A stretch of 64,000 nucleotides of DNA from Streptococcus parasanguinis (GCF_901875555.1 NZ_CABFMD010000004.1:11522-75521), one strand, 5' to 3'. Shown: positions 38,018-48,549, counted from the stretch's first letter. Translations and numbers: made by a program. The notes: generated from the sequence alone by a model not told the origin.

Positions 38018-38383
38018 ATGACAGTAAAAATCAATACAAAGGACGGTCAAATTGAATTGACTGATGAGGTTATCGCAACTGTTGTAGGCGGTGCTGCTAC
38101 TGAGATCTTCGGTGTGGTTGGAATGGCCAGCAAAAATGCGATCAAAGATAATTTCCAAGCCCTCCTAGGGAAAGAAAACTTCTCTAAAGGTGTTGTTGTC
38201 AAAACAACGGAAGCAGGAACTATCGCAGTTGATGTTTACACTGTTTTGAGCTATGGAACAAAAATTAGCGAAGTCTCAAAAAATATTCAAGAACGTGTGA
38301 AATTTAGTTTGGAAAATCAACTTGGAATCACTACGGATACTGTGAATGTCTATATTCAAAATATCAAGATTGTGGGAGAATAA
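38018..38383 (+). CDS. Asp23/Gls24 (YloU) family protein
   Basis: The 121-residue protein matches the Asp23/YloU family (IELTDEVIATVVGGAATEIF, EAGTIAVDVYTVLSYGTKI). It is cytoplasmic and of unknown role. It lies 2 bases upstream of fakA, the standard yloU-yloV pairing in Firmicutes, and carries that gene's ribosome site (gggagaa) in its last codons. Confidence 0.9.
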   Translation: MTVKINTKDGQIELTDEVIATVVGGAATEIFGVVGMASKNAIKDNFQALLGKENFSKGVVVKTTEAGTIAVDVYTVLSYGTKISEVSKNIQERVKFSLENQLGITTDTVNVYIQNIKIVGE

Positions 38384-38385
38384 TC

Positions 38386-40050
38386 GTGGCTAATATTACT
38401 ACAAGTTTATTTCAAGAAATGGTTCAAGCGGGGGCTACGCGCTTAAATAAACAAGCGGAATATGTAAACTCTTTGAACGTCTTTCCTGTACCAGACGGGG
38501 ACACAGGAACCAATATGGGAATGACCATCGAAAATGGGGCAAAAGAAGTAGCTGATCGCTCTGCTTCAACTGTTGGTGAAGCAGCAGGGATCTTCGCTAA
38601 AGGACTATTGATGGGCGCGCGTGGGAACTCAGGAGTCATCACTTCTCAATTGTTCCGTGGATTTTCTCAAAGTGTCAAAGACAAAGAAGAATTGGATGGA
38701 GCAGCACTTGCAGCAGCCTTCCAGTCTGGTGTTGAAGTAGCCTATAAAGCCGTTATGAAGCCGGTTGAAGGTACCATTTTGACGGTTTCTCGTGGGGCAG
38801 CCATCGGTGCCAAGAAAAAAGCAGAATCTACCAATGATGCGGTAGAAGTCATGCGTGCAGCTCTTGAAGGTGCTAAAACAGCTCTTGCTAAGACTCCAGA
38901 TATGTTGCCGGTCTTGAAAGAAGTTGGTGTGGTAGACTCTGGTGGTCAAGGTTTGGTCTTCATCTATGAAGGATTCTTATCAGCTTTGACAGGGGAATTC
39001 ATCGCTTCTGAAGAGTTCCAAGCAACACCTGCAACCATGTCAGAAATGATCAATGCAGAACACCACAAGTCAGTCGCTGGCCATGTCGCAACTGAAGACA
39101 TCAAGTTTGGTTACTGTACAGAAATCATGGTCGCTTTGAAACAAGGTCCAACTTATGTCAAAGACTTCGATTACGATGAATTCCGTAACTATTTGAACAA
39201 CCTTGGGGATTCCCTATTGGTGGTGAATGACGATGAGATTGTCAAAGTTCACGTCCATACAGAAGATCCAGGTCTTGTCATGCAAGAAGGTCTTAAGTAT
39301 GGAAGCTTGGTCAAGGTCAAAGTCGATAACATGCGCAACCAACATGAAGCGCAAGTTGAAAAAGAAGAACGTCAAGCCAAACCAGTTGAAGAAAAAGAAT
39401 ATGCCATTATTGCTGTTGCAGCAGGTGATGGCTTGGCAGATATTTTCAAGGCACAGGGCGTAGACTACATCATCTCAGGTGGTCAAACCATGAACCCATC
39501 AACAGAAGACTTTGTCAAAGCTGTTGAAGAGTTGAATGCGCGCAACATCATTATCTTGCCAAACAACAAAAATATCTTGATGGCTGCTCAATCTGCAGCA
39601 GAAGTGATTGATCAACCTGCAGCAGTTGTAGAAACCAAGACAATCCCTCAAGGATTAACCAGTCTTCTTGCCTTTGATGAAAGTAAGCCGATCGAAGAAA
39701 ACTATGAACGCATGAGCGCTGCATTGGCGGATGTTGTTTCTGGTAGCGTAACGACTGCTGTTCGGGATACCACTATTGATGGTCTTGAAATCCACGAAAA
39801 TGATAACCTCGGTATGGTAGATGGTAAGATCGTCGTTTCAAATCCAGACATGATGGAAACCTTGGAAGAAACCTTCGCTCACATGTTGGACGAAGACAGT
39901 GAAATTGTGACCATCTATGTTGGTGAAGAGGGTAGTGAGGAAGTGGCAAACGAATTGGCCCAAAGCCTCGCAGAAAAATACGAAGACGTAGAAGTGGAAA
40001 TCCACCAAGGTGGCCAACCCGTTTACCCATACTTGTTTAGTGTAGAATAA
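38386..40050 (+). CDS. fakA: Fatty acid kinase ATP-binding subunit FakA (DAK2 domain)
   Basis: The 554-residue protein has an N-terminal DAK2 kinase domain with NVFPVPDGDTGTNMGMTIEN (metal-binding Asp residues) and GARGNSGVITSQLFRGF, and a C-terminal DegV-like region (YIISGGQTMNPST). FakA phosphorylates fatty acids presented by FakB proteins, feeding them to phospholipid synthesis. The start codon is GTG 38386, coupled to the YloU gene. Full length. Confidence 0.93.
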   Translation: MANITTSLFQEMVQAGATRLNKQAEYVNSLNVFPVPDGDTGTNMGMTIENGAKEVADRSASTVGEAAGIFAKGLLMGARGNSGVITSQLFRGFSQSVKDKEELDGAALAAAFQSGVEVAYKAVMKPVEGTILTVSRGAAIGAKKKAESTNDAVEVMRAALEGAKTALAKTPDMLPVLKEVGVVDSGGQGLVFIYEGFLSALTGEFIASEEFQATPATMSEMINAEHHKSVAGHVATEDIKFGYCTEIMVALKQGPTYVKDFDYDEFRNYLNNLGDSLLVVNDDEIVKVHVHTEDPGLVMQEGLKYGSLVKVKVDNMRNQHEAQVEKEERQAKPVEEKEYAIIAVAAGDGLADIFKAQGVDYIISGGQTMNPSTEDFVKAVEELNARNIIILPNNKNILMAAQSAAEVIDQPAAVVETKTIPQGLTSLLAFDESKPIEENYERMSAALADVVSGSVTTAVRDTTIDGLEIHENDNLGMVDGKIVVSNPDMMETLEETFAHMLDEDSEIVTIYVGEEGSEEVANELAQSLAEKYEDVEVEIHQGGQPVYPYLFSVE

Positions 40051-40058
40051 ATGAACAG

Positions 40059-40081
40059 AAGGTTCCGAAAGGGACCTTTTT
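40059..40081 (+). terminator. Terminator of fakA
   Basis: aaggttcc/gggacctt stem with GAAA tetraloop and a T run. The following ~200 bases contain no supported gene. Confidence 0.8.
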
Positions 40082-40340
40082 ATGTGCATAAATGTTTGCC
40101 TAAAACAGAGTTTTCAATGAAGAGAAGCCCTGAGGATGACAAGCCTTCCTGCGTTTGATGAGGAAGGAAAACATGGATTTAAAACGAAATGAAGGTTAAA
40201 AATGGGAGAAAAGTATGTGAATTTTTTCAAAAAATGAAAAGGTTGAAATGAGTGGAAAAAGGTTTGAGTGATGGAGTTTTTAGACAAGAAAGACGCGATA
40301 TGTTATACTGGTATTAGTATGTGAAAGGAGAGTTATAAAA

Positions 40341-40895
40341 ATGAAGAAATTTTTTGTAACCCTTGGGCTAGCCATTTTGGTATTGACTGGTTGTTCGCAA
40401 TCCCAAACAAAGAAAACTACAGCCGCTAGCTCATCTAGCAGTTCCACTGTTAAAAAAGAAGTAAAAAATGAAGAAAAAACCACAACCTTAGTAGGAGATA
40501 TCCATGGGACCAAGCACCGCGATATCATTCACTCAAAAGGAGATAAGGTTGAAAACCTTCGCATCGAAGTAACCGCAGACCTACCTCAACAGCTCGGAGC
40601 AATTGCGGCAGAAAAGTCTCCAGAAGAGCTGACAGCTGCTATTCAGGCTTTGCTAGAACAAAATGAAGACTATAAAAAACTGAAAACAGTTCCTGGTTTT
40701 AGTTTGGAGTATAGTGTCACACCAGAGAAGAAATTGCTCTCAACTAGTGTGATTGACCTCAACAAAATTGATGCCAAATCTCTCGAGCAAATTTCCTACT
40801 TCAAAGATGCCGGTCTCAATGATTTGAAAAACATGAAGGCAGATGCCTTGGTGAAGGCCTTGAAATTGCATGGCATGAAAGAAGAAGGTCAGTAA
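40341..40895 (+). CDS. YehR-like (DUF1307) lipoprotein
   Basis: The 184-residue protein has a lipoprotein signal peptide: KKFFVTLGLAILVLTGCS, lipobox LTGC with Cys18. A Ser/Lys-rich linker then leads into a DUF1307/YehR-type domain (RDIIHSKGDKVENLRIEVTA, FSLEYSVTPEKKLLSTSVID). It would be anchored on the outer membrane face; the function is unknown. The promoter -10 TATACT is at 40304-40309 with a weak -35 (TAGACA). Confidence 0.85.
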   Translation: MKKFFVTLGLAILVLTGCSQSQTKKTTAASSSSSSTVKKEVKNEEKTTTLVGDIHGTKHRDIIHSKGDKVENLRIEVTADLPQQLGAIAAEKSPEELTAAIQALLEQNEDYKKLKTVPGFSLEYSVTPEKKLLSTSVIDLNKIDAKSLEQISYFKDAGLNDLKNMKADALVKALKLHGMKEEGQ

Positions 40896-40901
40896 GAAGA
40901 C

Positions 40902-41085
40902 AAAAAGAGAGTGGGACAGAAATCGGTCATTCGTTAGAATTCGATTTCGTCGTCCCACCTCCGCACAGTTGAGTAGGGCTGTAAAAGCTAATGAAATCAG
41001 CGTAGTAGAGCCCACTCAACCACTGCGTCTTGCTCGACAATCCAAAAACAAGAAGAGGCTAGGACTTTTGTCCCAGCCTTTTTTT
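40902..41085 (-). repeat. Three-hairpin repeat, subfamily A, copy 7 (inverted)
   Basis: The same element on the minus strand, starting 7 bases after the lipoprotein gene. On the + strand it ends CCCAGCC followed by seven T residues, so it can still end + strand transcription. Confidence 0.85.
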
Positions 41086-41177
41086 AGTGACATTTGTCAT
41101 GTGAGCCAGTGACAAAATCATCTAGTTGCATTCTTTACCTTTCGCTATAATATAGTCAGAAAGTGAGAGGTATAAAA

Positions 41178-41369
41178 ATGAAACAGTGGTTCTATAAAGT
41201 ATTTACGTTAACAGTGGTTGGGATGGCCGTCTATTTGATCTTTTCAAAGGATGATAGTCTCTATTACCATTTCCCTTGGGAATTATTTGCGGGGATAGGC
41301 ATCGTGAGCTGGGCAACTCAAGAAGGGCTGAAGCTCGTTAAAGAGGTCAAAAAGGAGTTTGAAAAATGA
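41178..41369 (+). CDS. Small membrane protein 1 of the TCS11-like operon
   Basis: The 63-residue protein has two hydrophobic segments (residues 4-22 and 34-50) and a basic C-terminus (KLVKEVKKEFEK). ATG 41178 follows gagagg. It overlaps the next small gene by 4 bases (ATGA) and heads the ABC/two-component operon. I recognise no family; it may be a membrane-stress or transporter accessory peptide. Confidence 0.6.
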   Translation: MKQWFYKVFTLTVVGMAVYLIFSKDDSLYYHFPWELFAGIGIVSWATQEGLKLVKEVKKEFEK

Positions 41370-41563
41370 ATAAGAAACTAGAAATTGGCTGGATGTTTGC
41401 TTTTTGTATGGTCCTCTGGCTAACTGAACAGATGACGGGTTGGTTTTCTGCTCATTTTCCTAGCTGGTTTTTCCAAACGATTTGGGGAGTGACCTTGGTT
41501 GTATTTGTCATCATTCCAGCTGGACAGATCTGGTTGAAAGGAGAACATCATGAGTGTCATTAG
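41366..41563 (+). CDS. Small membrane protein 2 of the TCS11-like operon
   Basis: The 65-residue protein has two membrane helices (about 7-25 and 35-55), a Trp/Phe-rich hairpin between them and a His-rich end (GEHHECH). It overlaps both neighbours (4 and 14 bases), implying tight co-translation with the ABC ATPase. No known family. Confidence 0.6.
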   Translation: MNKKLEIGWMFAFCMVLWLTEQMTGWFSAHFPSWFFQTIWGVTLVVFVIIPAGQIWLKGEHHECH

Positions 41564-42467
41564 AGTTGAGAACTTGAAAAAAAGCATCAAAGAAAAGGTG
41601 ATTCTAGAAGATCTTTCTTTCAGGGTTGAACGAGGGGACTGTTTGGCCTTGATTGGGCCAAACGGGGCAGGGAAAACAACCTTGATGAATTGTCTGCTGG
41701 GAGATATGAAAGCGACTTCTGGAATCATTGAAGTAGAAGGGAAGGCTCCTGGTCATCCTCGATTAAAGGCTAGTGTCTCTTATCTCCCTCAAGAGAATGC
41801 TATCGTTCAAAAGTTAACCGTGCAGGAGCTGATCAACTTCTTTCGCTCCATTTATCCTAATCCCTTAACGATTAATGAAATCGATGATCTATTGCGTTTT
41901 AGTTCGGAGCAGAAGAGACAATTGGCCAGTAAGCTGTCTGGTGGGCAAAAGCGTCTTCTATCCTTTGTGTTGACCTTGATTGGTCATCCGTCTCTTCTGT
42001 TTTTGGATGAGCCAACGGCTGCTATGGATACGTCCACTCGCCAACGCTTTTGGGAGATTGTTAGGGATTTAAAAGATCAAGGTGTGACCATTGTCTATTC
42101 TTCCCATTACATTGAGGAAGTCGAGCATACGGCCGATCGGATTCTGGTCTTGCATCAGGGACATTTGCTTCGGGATACAACACCACTCGCTATGAGAAGT
42201 GAAGAGGTGGAAAAACATTTTACCCTGCCTTTACGCTACCAAGCTCTAGTGGCAGGGATGGACGGAATTGGTCAAGTGACGGTCAAACCCGATGCCCTTC
42301 AAGTTGTGACAGGTGATGCCAATCGCTTGTGGAGGCGATTACAAGAAGAAGGCTGTTCGATCCAAGAGATCGAAGTGACCAATCGAAGTTTATTGGATTC
42401 TATTTTTGAAAATACAAAGGAAGTAGGTAGAGAAGATGAAACGCATGAAAGCTCTCGGCGTAGTTGA
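41550..42467 (+). CDS. ABC transporter ATPase of the TCS11-like operon
   Basis: The 305-residue ATPase has Walker A IGPNGAGKTTLMN, signature LSGGQKRLLSFVL, Walker B LLFLDEPTAAMD and switch VYSSHYIEEVE, followed by a ~90-residue C-terminal domain. The type is that of exporters for peptides or antibiotics (CcmA/BcrA-like). It overlaps the permease gene by 32 bases. In the family such pairs are often induced by the adjacent two-component system under envelope stress. Confidence 0.9.
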   Translation: MSVIRVENLKKSIKEKVILEDLSFRVERGDCLALIGPNGAGKTTLMNCLLGDMKATSGIIEVEGKAPGHPRLKASVSYLPQENAIVQKLTVQELINFFRSIYPNPLTINEIDDLLRFSSEQKRQLASKLSGGQKRLLSFVLTLIGHPSLLFLDEPTAAMDTSTRQRFWEIVRDLKDQGVTIVYSSHYIEEVEHTADRILVLHQGHLLRDTTPLAMRSEEVEKHFTLPLRYQALVAGMDGIGQVTVKPDALQVVTGDANRLWRRLQEEGCSIQEIEVTNRSLLDSIFENTKEVGREDETHESSRRS

Positions 42468-43176
42468 GTGGCATTTGACCAGTCGCCAAGCCATTTATTA
42501 TTTATTATCAATAGGGATGCCCACGGCCTTTTATCTCTTCTTTTCAGGGATGTACCAGGACACACCCGGGGCGCCCGCTCACTTTATGAGGGATTATCTC
42601 CTCTCCATGACGGCTTTTTCCATGATGTCTACGGCCCTATTTTCCTTTCCAACGGTTCTTGAAACCGATCGACTCAACAATTGGCAAAAAGTCTTGCGCC
42701 ATACCCCGGTATCTATGGTAGAATATTATTTAATAAAGGTTGTGGGTCTCTTTGTAGACTTTCTCCTATCCATTGGGGTCGTCTTTACTGTGGGTCATGT
42801 AGTGCGGCATGTGAACATGTCCTTACAAAATTGGGTCTTAGCAGCCTTTCTTCTCATCCTAGGAAGTCTAGCTTTTGTAGCTATTGGTCTGGTCCTGACC
42901 CTGCTTCCTTCCAGTCAATTGATGTCGGTTACGGGCAATCTCCTCTATATGGGACTGGCTGTCATGGGTGGCCTATGGATGCCGATTAGTGTCTTTCCAG
43001 AATGGATGCAAGCTATTGGCAAATGCCTGCCAACCTATCAATTGATGGAACTGATCAAGACCTTTTTAAATAAGGGGCAGGTCAATGGTTTTGCTAGTCT
43101 CTATTTAACCTTGTTTACCCTGGTCTTGTTTACCCTTGTCATCGTCTATCGTCGTCATTCTGAGGTTCATGCATGA
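42436..43176 (+). CDS. ABC-2 type permease of the TCS11-like operon
   Basis: The 246-residue protein has six membrane helices (YYLLSIGMPTAFYLFFSGMY at the start, GLAVMGGLWMPISVFPEWMQ near the end, typical of ABC-2 permeases). It overlaps the kinase gene by 4 bases. It works with the preceding ATPase, probably as a homodimer. Confidence 0.88.
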   Translation: MKRMKALGVVEWHLTSRQAIYYLLSIGMPTAFYLFFSGMYQDTPGAPAHFMRDYLLSMTAFSMMSTALFSFPTVLETDRLNNWQKVLRHTPVSMVEYYLIKVVGLFVDFLLSIGVVFTVGHVVRHVNMSLQNWVLAAFLLILGSLAFVAIGLVLTLLPSSQLMSVTGNLLYMGLAVMGGLWMPISVFPEWMQAIGKCLPTYQLMELIKTFLNKGQVNGFASLYLTLFTLVLFTLVIVYRRHSEVHA

Positions 43177-44270
43177 TTGAAAAACTCAAGCATATTCACC
43201 ATATGTTTTACGTAGGCCTAATCTTTATGGCCTTTCCTTTTGCTACCATTTTATTTGGGCAAATTCCTTACTGGCATTTCTTTTTAGCTCTCTTTTTTAT
43301 GGTGAGTTATCTAGGAATCCTCATTACGGAAAATAAGATACTGACCTGGCTTTTTTGGCTCTATCTTTTGGCTTATATAGGCGGGAATACCTTTTATATT
43401 GGCACTGGCTTTTGTTGGTTTTACTATTATCTAAGTAATATTTTAGTCTATCGTTTTGAAGTCAGCAATTTTCGTTCCCCCTTTCTTTGGACGGCCTTTC
43501 TATCACAACTGATCCTGTTGGGAGCCTTGTTATTTAATAGATATATGGGAGAAAATGATTGGCTTTTTGTACTGATTATTTGCTTGTTCATCGCGATTAT
43601 GACCTTTAGTATGGTCCGGAATCGGATGATGGAAGAGTTGAAAGCTGACCATGCCAAGCAAAATGCTCAGATCAATCTCTTGCTGGCTGAAAACGAACGC
43701 CATCGGATTGGCCGCGATCTACATGACAGTCTGGGACACACCTTTGCCATGCTGAGTGTTAAGGCAGATCTGGCCGATCAATTCTTAGCATTGGGTCAGG
43801 TTGAGAAGGCACAGGAGCAGGTACAAGAAATTCAAGCCATTAGCCAAGAGTCCATGCACCAAGTCCGAGAGATTGTGGAGAACTTGAAACAGCGAACCCT
43901 GGCAAGAGAGTTAGAAACTGTCCAGCAAATGTTAGAAGTGGCGCAAGTCAAAGTGGAGATTCAAAATGAGCTCGACACAGCTAGTATCTCGCCGACCCTA
44001 GAGTCTGCTCTGGCCATGGTATCTCTGGAATTAGCCACCAATATGATCAAACATGCCAAAGCGACGGAGGCCCATCTCTCTTATCGCTCTACCGAAACAG
44101 GGGTGGAAATGGTCGCAGAAGACAATGGCATCGGTTTTGCCAAAGTCTCCGACAAGGACCTGCACTCGATCCGGGAACGACTTGAATTGCTAGGAGGAGA
44201 ACTGGTGATCAGTCATTGTAAAAACCCAACTCGAATAGAATTAACCATCCCTTATCAAGAAAGGAAATAA
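43173..44270 (+). CDS. Sensor histidine kinase (NarL/DesK type, TCS11-like)
   Basis: The 365-residue kinase has five to six membrane helices in residues 1-150, a coiled linker, a HisKA_3 dimer domain with the phospho-His in [16 protein letters not shown], and a HATPase domain ([26 protein letters not shown]). There is almost no extracellular domain, so it likely senses events in the membrane or the neighbouring transporter (intramembrane-sensing type). Length and context match pneumococcal HK11. Confidence 0.9.
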   Translation: MIEKLKHIHHMFYVGLIFMAFPFATILFGQIPYWHFFLALFFMVSYLGILITENKILTWLFWLYLLAYIGGNTFYIGTGFCWFYYYLSNILVYRFEVSNFRSPFLWTAFLSQLILLGALLFNRYMGENDWLFVLIICLFIAIMTFSMVRNRMMEELKADHAKQNAQINLLLAENERHRIGRDLHDSLGHTFAMLSVKADLADQFLALGQVEKAQEQVQEIQAISQESMHQVREIVENLKQRTLARELETVQQMLEVAQVKVEIQNELDTASISPTLESALAMVSLELATNMIKHAKATEAHLSYRSTETGVEMVAEDNGIGFAKVSDKDLHSIRERLELLGGELVISHCKNPTRIELTIPYQERK

Positions 44271-44271
44271 G

Positions 44272-44871
44272 ATGCGCTTATTAGTTGCTGAAGACCAAAG
44301 TATGTTGCGAGATGCTCTCTGCCAGCTCTTGCTTTTGCAAAAGGACGTGGAAGAAGTCTTACAGGCTGGAGATGGCCAAGAGGCGATTCAATTGCTGGAA
44401 AGTCAGTCAGTAGATATTGCTATTTTAGATGTGGAAATGCCAATCCGTACAGGTCTTGAGGTTCTTGAATGGGCCAAGAGCCACCAACCCCAGCTCAAGG
44501 TCGTCATTGTTACTACCTTTAAGCGGCCCGGTTACTTTGAGCGGGCTCTCAAGGCTGGAGTCGACGCCTATGTCTTAAAAGAACGTCGCATTACGGACTT
44601 GATGGGGACCTTGCATACAGTTTTGGCAGGGCAAAAAGAATATTCTCCTGAATTAATGGAAACTATTTTGACCCAACCCAATCCCTTAAGCTCGCAGGAG
44701 CAAGCAGTCTTAAGAGAGGTGGCTAAGGGGGCTTCCAATCAAGAAATTGCTGATCATTTATACCTGTCAAATGGAACCATCCGCAATTACATGTCGGCTA
44801 TTTTGACCAAGTTGGATGCGGAAAATCGAACGGAGGCAGCCAAGATCGCCCAAGAAAAGGGTTGGTTATAA
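44272..44871 (+). CDS. LuxR/NarL-type response regulator (TCS11-like)
   Basis: The 199-residue regulator has a receiver domain with acidic pair AEDQSML, phospho-Asp in [13 protein letters not shown] and Lys in YVLKERR, then a LuxR helix-turn-helix ([35 protein letters not shown]). It starts 1 base after the kinase and likely controls this operon. Length equals that recalled for pneumococcal RR11. Confidence 0.92.
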   Translation: MRLLVAEDQSMLRDALCQLLLLQKDVEEVLQAGDGQEAIQLLESQSVDIAILDVEMPIRTGLEVLEWAKSHQPQLKVVIVTTFKRPGYFERALKAGVDAYVLKERRITDLMGTLHTVLAGQKEYSPELMETILTQPNPLSSQEQAVLREVAKGASNQEIADHLYLSNGTIRNYMSAILTKLDAENRTEAAKIAQEKGWL

Positions 44872-44876
44872 GAAAG

Positions 44877-45061
44877 AAAAGAGAGTGGGACAGAAATCGG
44901 TCATTCGTTAGAATTCGATTTCATCGTCCCACCTCCGCACAGTTGAGTAGGGCTGTAAAAGCTGATGAAATCAGCGTAGTAGAGCCCACTCAACCACTGC
45001 GTCTTGCTCGATAATCCAAAGACAATTGAGAGGCTAGGACTTTTGTCCCAACCTCTTTTTT
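44877..45061 (-). repeat. Three-hairpin repeat, subfamily A, copy 8 (inverted)
   Basis: It lies 5 bases after the response regulator, in the same inverted orientation as copy 7, so the two copies bracket the TCS11-like operon. It ends CCCAACC-TCTTTTTT on the + strand. Confidence 0.85.
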
Positions 45062-45113
45062 GATTGGATTTGTTATTGTTTTAGGAAAACTCTCATTATT
45101 CGGATTTGGATAG

Positions 45114-45128
45114 AAAATTCAGAAAATT
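45114..45128 (+). promoter_or_regulatory. CodY box 1 upstream of ilvB
   Basis: AAAATTCAGAAAATT matches the CodY consensus AATTTTCWGAAAATT at 13 of 15 positions. It ends 12 bases before the -35 box. Confidence 0.7.
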
Positions 45129-45140
45129 TACTATTTTTCC

Positions 45141-45168
45141 TTGAAATATTTTCTAAAAATGGTATGAT
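45141..45168 (+). promoter_or_regulatory. ilvB promoter with second CodY-like box in the spacer
   Basis: TTGAAA, 16-base spacer, TATGAT. TATTTTCTAAAAATG (45147-45161) inside the spacer matches the CodY consensus at 12 of 15. Only ~38 bases of leader follow, so no T-box fits. Confidence 0.6.
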
Positions 45169-45212
45169 AGTAGCATGCTAATTTGAACTACAAAGTACTG
45201 GAAAGGAGAGAC

Positions 45213-46913
45213 ATGGAGAAAATTACCTTAGAAACTGCAAAAACCGGCTCAGAGCTTGTTCTTGAAACTCTGCGTGATTTGGGGATTGACACGATTTTTG
45301 GTTATCCTGGTGGAGCGGTTTTGCCTTTATACGATGCCATCTATAGCTTTGAGGGTATCCAGCATATCTTGGGTCGTCATGAACAAGGATGTTTGCATGA
45401 GGCTGAAGGCTACGCTAAATCGACTGGAAAGCTGGGTGTCGCAGTCGTCACTAGTGGACCGGGAGCGACCAATGCCATTACAGGGATTGCAGATGCTATG
45501 AGCGATAGCGTTCCCTTACTAGTCTTTACTGGTCAAGTCAATCGTGCTGGGATCGGGAAAGACGCCTTCCAAGAAGCGGATATCGTGGGAATTACCATGC
45601 CCATCACTAAGTACAACTATCAAGTACGTGAGACAGCAGATATTCCACGAATTATCACAGAAGCTATCCATATTGCGACGACCGGCCGTCCTGGTCCGGT
45701 TGTGATTGACCTTCCAAAGGATGTGTCTGCTTTAGAGACAGATTTCATCTATGATCCGACAGTGAAGCTTCCTAGCTATCAGCCAACGGTAGAGCCCAAT
45801 GAATTGCAGATCAAAAAGATCTTGAAGCAATTGAGCAAGGCGAAAAAACCGGTTCTTCTTGCTGGTGGTGGGGTAAGTTACGCTGGAGCTGCAAAAGAGT
45901 TGATTGCTCTAGCAGAGCGCTATCAGATTCCAGTAGTGACCAGTCTTTTAGGTCAAGGAACGATTGCGACCAGTCATCCTCTTTTCCTAGGGATGGGAGG
46001 AATGCACGGATCCTTCGCAGCCAATATCGCTATGACAGAGACGGATTTTATGATCAGTGTTGGTTGTCGATTTGACGACCGTTTGACAGGGAATCCAAAG
46101 ACTTTCGCTAAAAATGCTAAGGTTGCCCATATCGACATTGATCCTGCAGAGATTGGCAAGATCATTGCTGTTGATATTCCTGTCGTTGGCGATGCAAAGA
46201 AGGCCTTGCAGCAGTTGCTAGCCGAGCCAACGGTTCATAACAACACAGAAAAATGGATCGAAAAGGTAACCAAAGATAAGAACCGGGTTCGTTCATACGA
46301 CAAGAAGGAACGGGTTGTACAGCCACAAGCTGTGATCGAACGCATTGGAGAGTTGACCAAGGGTGACGCTATTGTCGTCACAGACGTTGGCCAACACCAA
46401 ATGTGGGCAGCTCAATACTATCCTTACCAAAATGAGCGCCAATTGGTGACTTCAGGAGGTCTAGGAACGATGGGATTCGGTGTTCCTGCAGCTATCGGAG
46501 CGAAAATTGCCAATCCAGATAAAGAAGTTGTTCTCTTTGTTGGGGATGGTGGTTTCCAAATGACCAACCAGGAATTGGCCATCTTAAATATCTACAAGGT
46601 TCCAATCAAGGTCGTTATGCTCAACAACCACTCGCTTGGGATGGTCCGTCAATGGCAAGAAGCCTTCTATGATGGTCGGACATCAGAGTCAGTCTTTGAT
46701 AGCCTTCCGGATTTCCAATTGATGGCGCAAGCCTACGGGATCAAGAATTATAAATTTGATAATCCTGAAACTCTTGAGAAGGATTTGGAAGTTATCACAG
46801 AAGATGTACCAATGTTCATCGAAGTAGACATTTCTCGGAAAGAGCATGTCTTACCGATGGTACCAGCTGGTAAGAGTAATCATGAGATGTTGGGGGTGAA
46901 GTTTAATGCGTAG
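45213..46913 (+). CDS. ilvB: Acetolactate synthase large (catalytic) subunit
   Basis: The 566-residue thiamine-diphosphate enzyme has FGYPGGAVLPLYDAI, the catalytic Glu region LGRHEQGCLHEAEG, GPGATNAITGIADA, and the ThDP motif VGDGGFQMTNQELA...VVMLNN. It joins two pyruvates (or pyruvate and 2-oxobutyrate) as the first shared step of Val/Leu/Ile synthesis. ATG 45213 follows aaaggagag. It overlaps ilvN by 8 bases. Confidence 0.97.
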   Translation: MEKITLETAKTGSELVLETLRDLGIDTIFGYPGGAVLPLYDAIYSFEGIQHILGRHEQGCLHEAEGYAKSTGKLGVAVVTSGPGATNAITGIADAMSDSVPLLVFTGQVNRAGIGKDAFQEADIVGITMPITKYNYQVRETADIPRIITEAIHIATTGRPGPVVIDLPKDVSALETDFIYDPTVKLPSYQPTVEPNELQIKKILKQLSKAKKPVLLAGGGVSYAGAAKELIALAERYQIPVVTSLLGQGTIATSHPLFLGMGGMHGSFAANIAMTETDFMISVGCRFDDRLTGNPKTFAKNAKVAHIDIDPAEIGKIIAVDIPVVGDAKKALQQLLAEPTVHNNTEKWIEKVTKDKNRVRSYDKKERVVQPQAVIERIGELTKGDAIVVTDVGQHQMWAAQYYPYQNERQLVTSGGLGTMGFGVPAAIGAKIANPDKEVVLFVGDGGFQMTNQELAILNIYKVPIKVVMLNNHSLGMVRQWQEAFYDGRTSESVFDSLPDFQLMAQAYGIKNYKFDNPETLEKDLEVITEDVPMFIEVDISRKEHVLPMVPAGKSNHEMLGVKFNA

Positions 46914-47382
46914 AATGTTAACAGCCAAACTTCAAAACCGCTCAGGTGTTCTGAACCGCTTTACAGGAGTTCTATCGAGACGTCAAGTCAATATCGAAAG
47001 TATCTCTGTTGGCGCAACAGAAAACCCTAATGTATCGCGGATTACCATTATCATTGATGTTGCTTCGCATGATGAAGTAGAGCAAATCATCAAACAGCTC
47101 AACCGCCAAGTGGATGTGATCCGTGTCCGGGATATCACTGATAAACCACACTTGGAGCGCGAAGTGATCTTGGTGAAAGTTTCTGCACCTGCTGAGAAAC
47201 GAGCAGAAATCTTGGCCATTATTCAACCTTTCCGTGCGACCGTGGTCGATGTGGCTCCAAGCTCTATCACTGTTCAAATGACGGGAAATGCAGAAAAGAG
47301 TGAAGCCCTTATTCGTGTCATTCGCCCGTATGGGATTAAAAACATCGCCCGCACCGGTGCAACCGGATTTACTCGAGATTAA
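46906..47382 (+). CDS. ilvN: Acetolactate synthase small (regulatory) subunit
   Basis: The 158-residue protein has an N-terminal ACT domain (LTAKLQNRSGVLNRFTGVLS, then RRQVNIESISVG) and a C-terminal domain. It binds valine to give feedback control and activates IlvB. Translation is coupled to ilvB by the 8-base overlap. A small hairpin (cgcctt/aaggcg, ~47407-47422) lies between it and ilvC. Confidence 0.97.
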   Translation: MRRMLTAKLQNRSGVLNRFTGVLSRRQVNIESISVGATENPNVSRITIIIDVASHDEVEQIIKQLNRQVDVIRVRDITDKPHLEREVILVKVSAPAEKRAEILAIIQPFRATVVDVAPSSITVQMTGNAEKSEALIRVIRPYGIKNIARTGATGFTRD

Positions 47383-47429
47383 TTCTCACCTTAACATTGT
47401 TAACCCCGCCTTAAAAAGGCGAATAATAA

Positions 47430-48473
<1,044 letters not shown>

Positions 48474-48489
48474 TTGTCTGTAGAAGACT

Positions 48490-48521
48490 AAGCAAGTTGG
48501 GACACCCTGGCTTGCTTTTTT
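48490..48521 (+). terminator. Terminator between ilvC and ilvA
   Basis: aagcaag/cttgctt stem with an inner gggacaccc-like loop and six T residues. ilvA, 28 bases on, may then depend on read-through or its own promoter. Confidence 0.7.
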
Positions 48522-48549
48522 GATCAATACACAGCAACAGAGGTATGAA

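Noticed and set aside
45114..45212. T-box or leader-peptide attenuator for ilvBNCA
   Set aside because: The leader is only ~38 bases and has no specifier or antiterminator elements.
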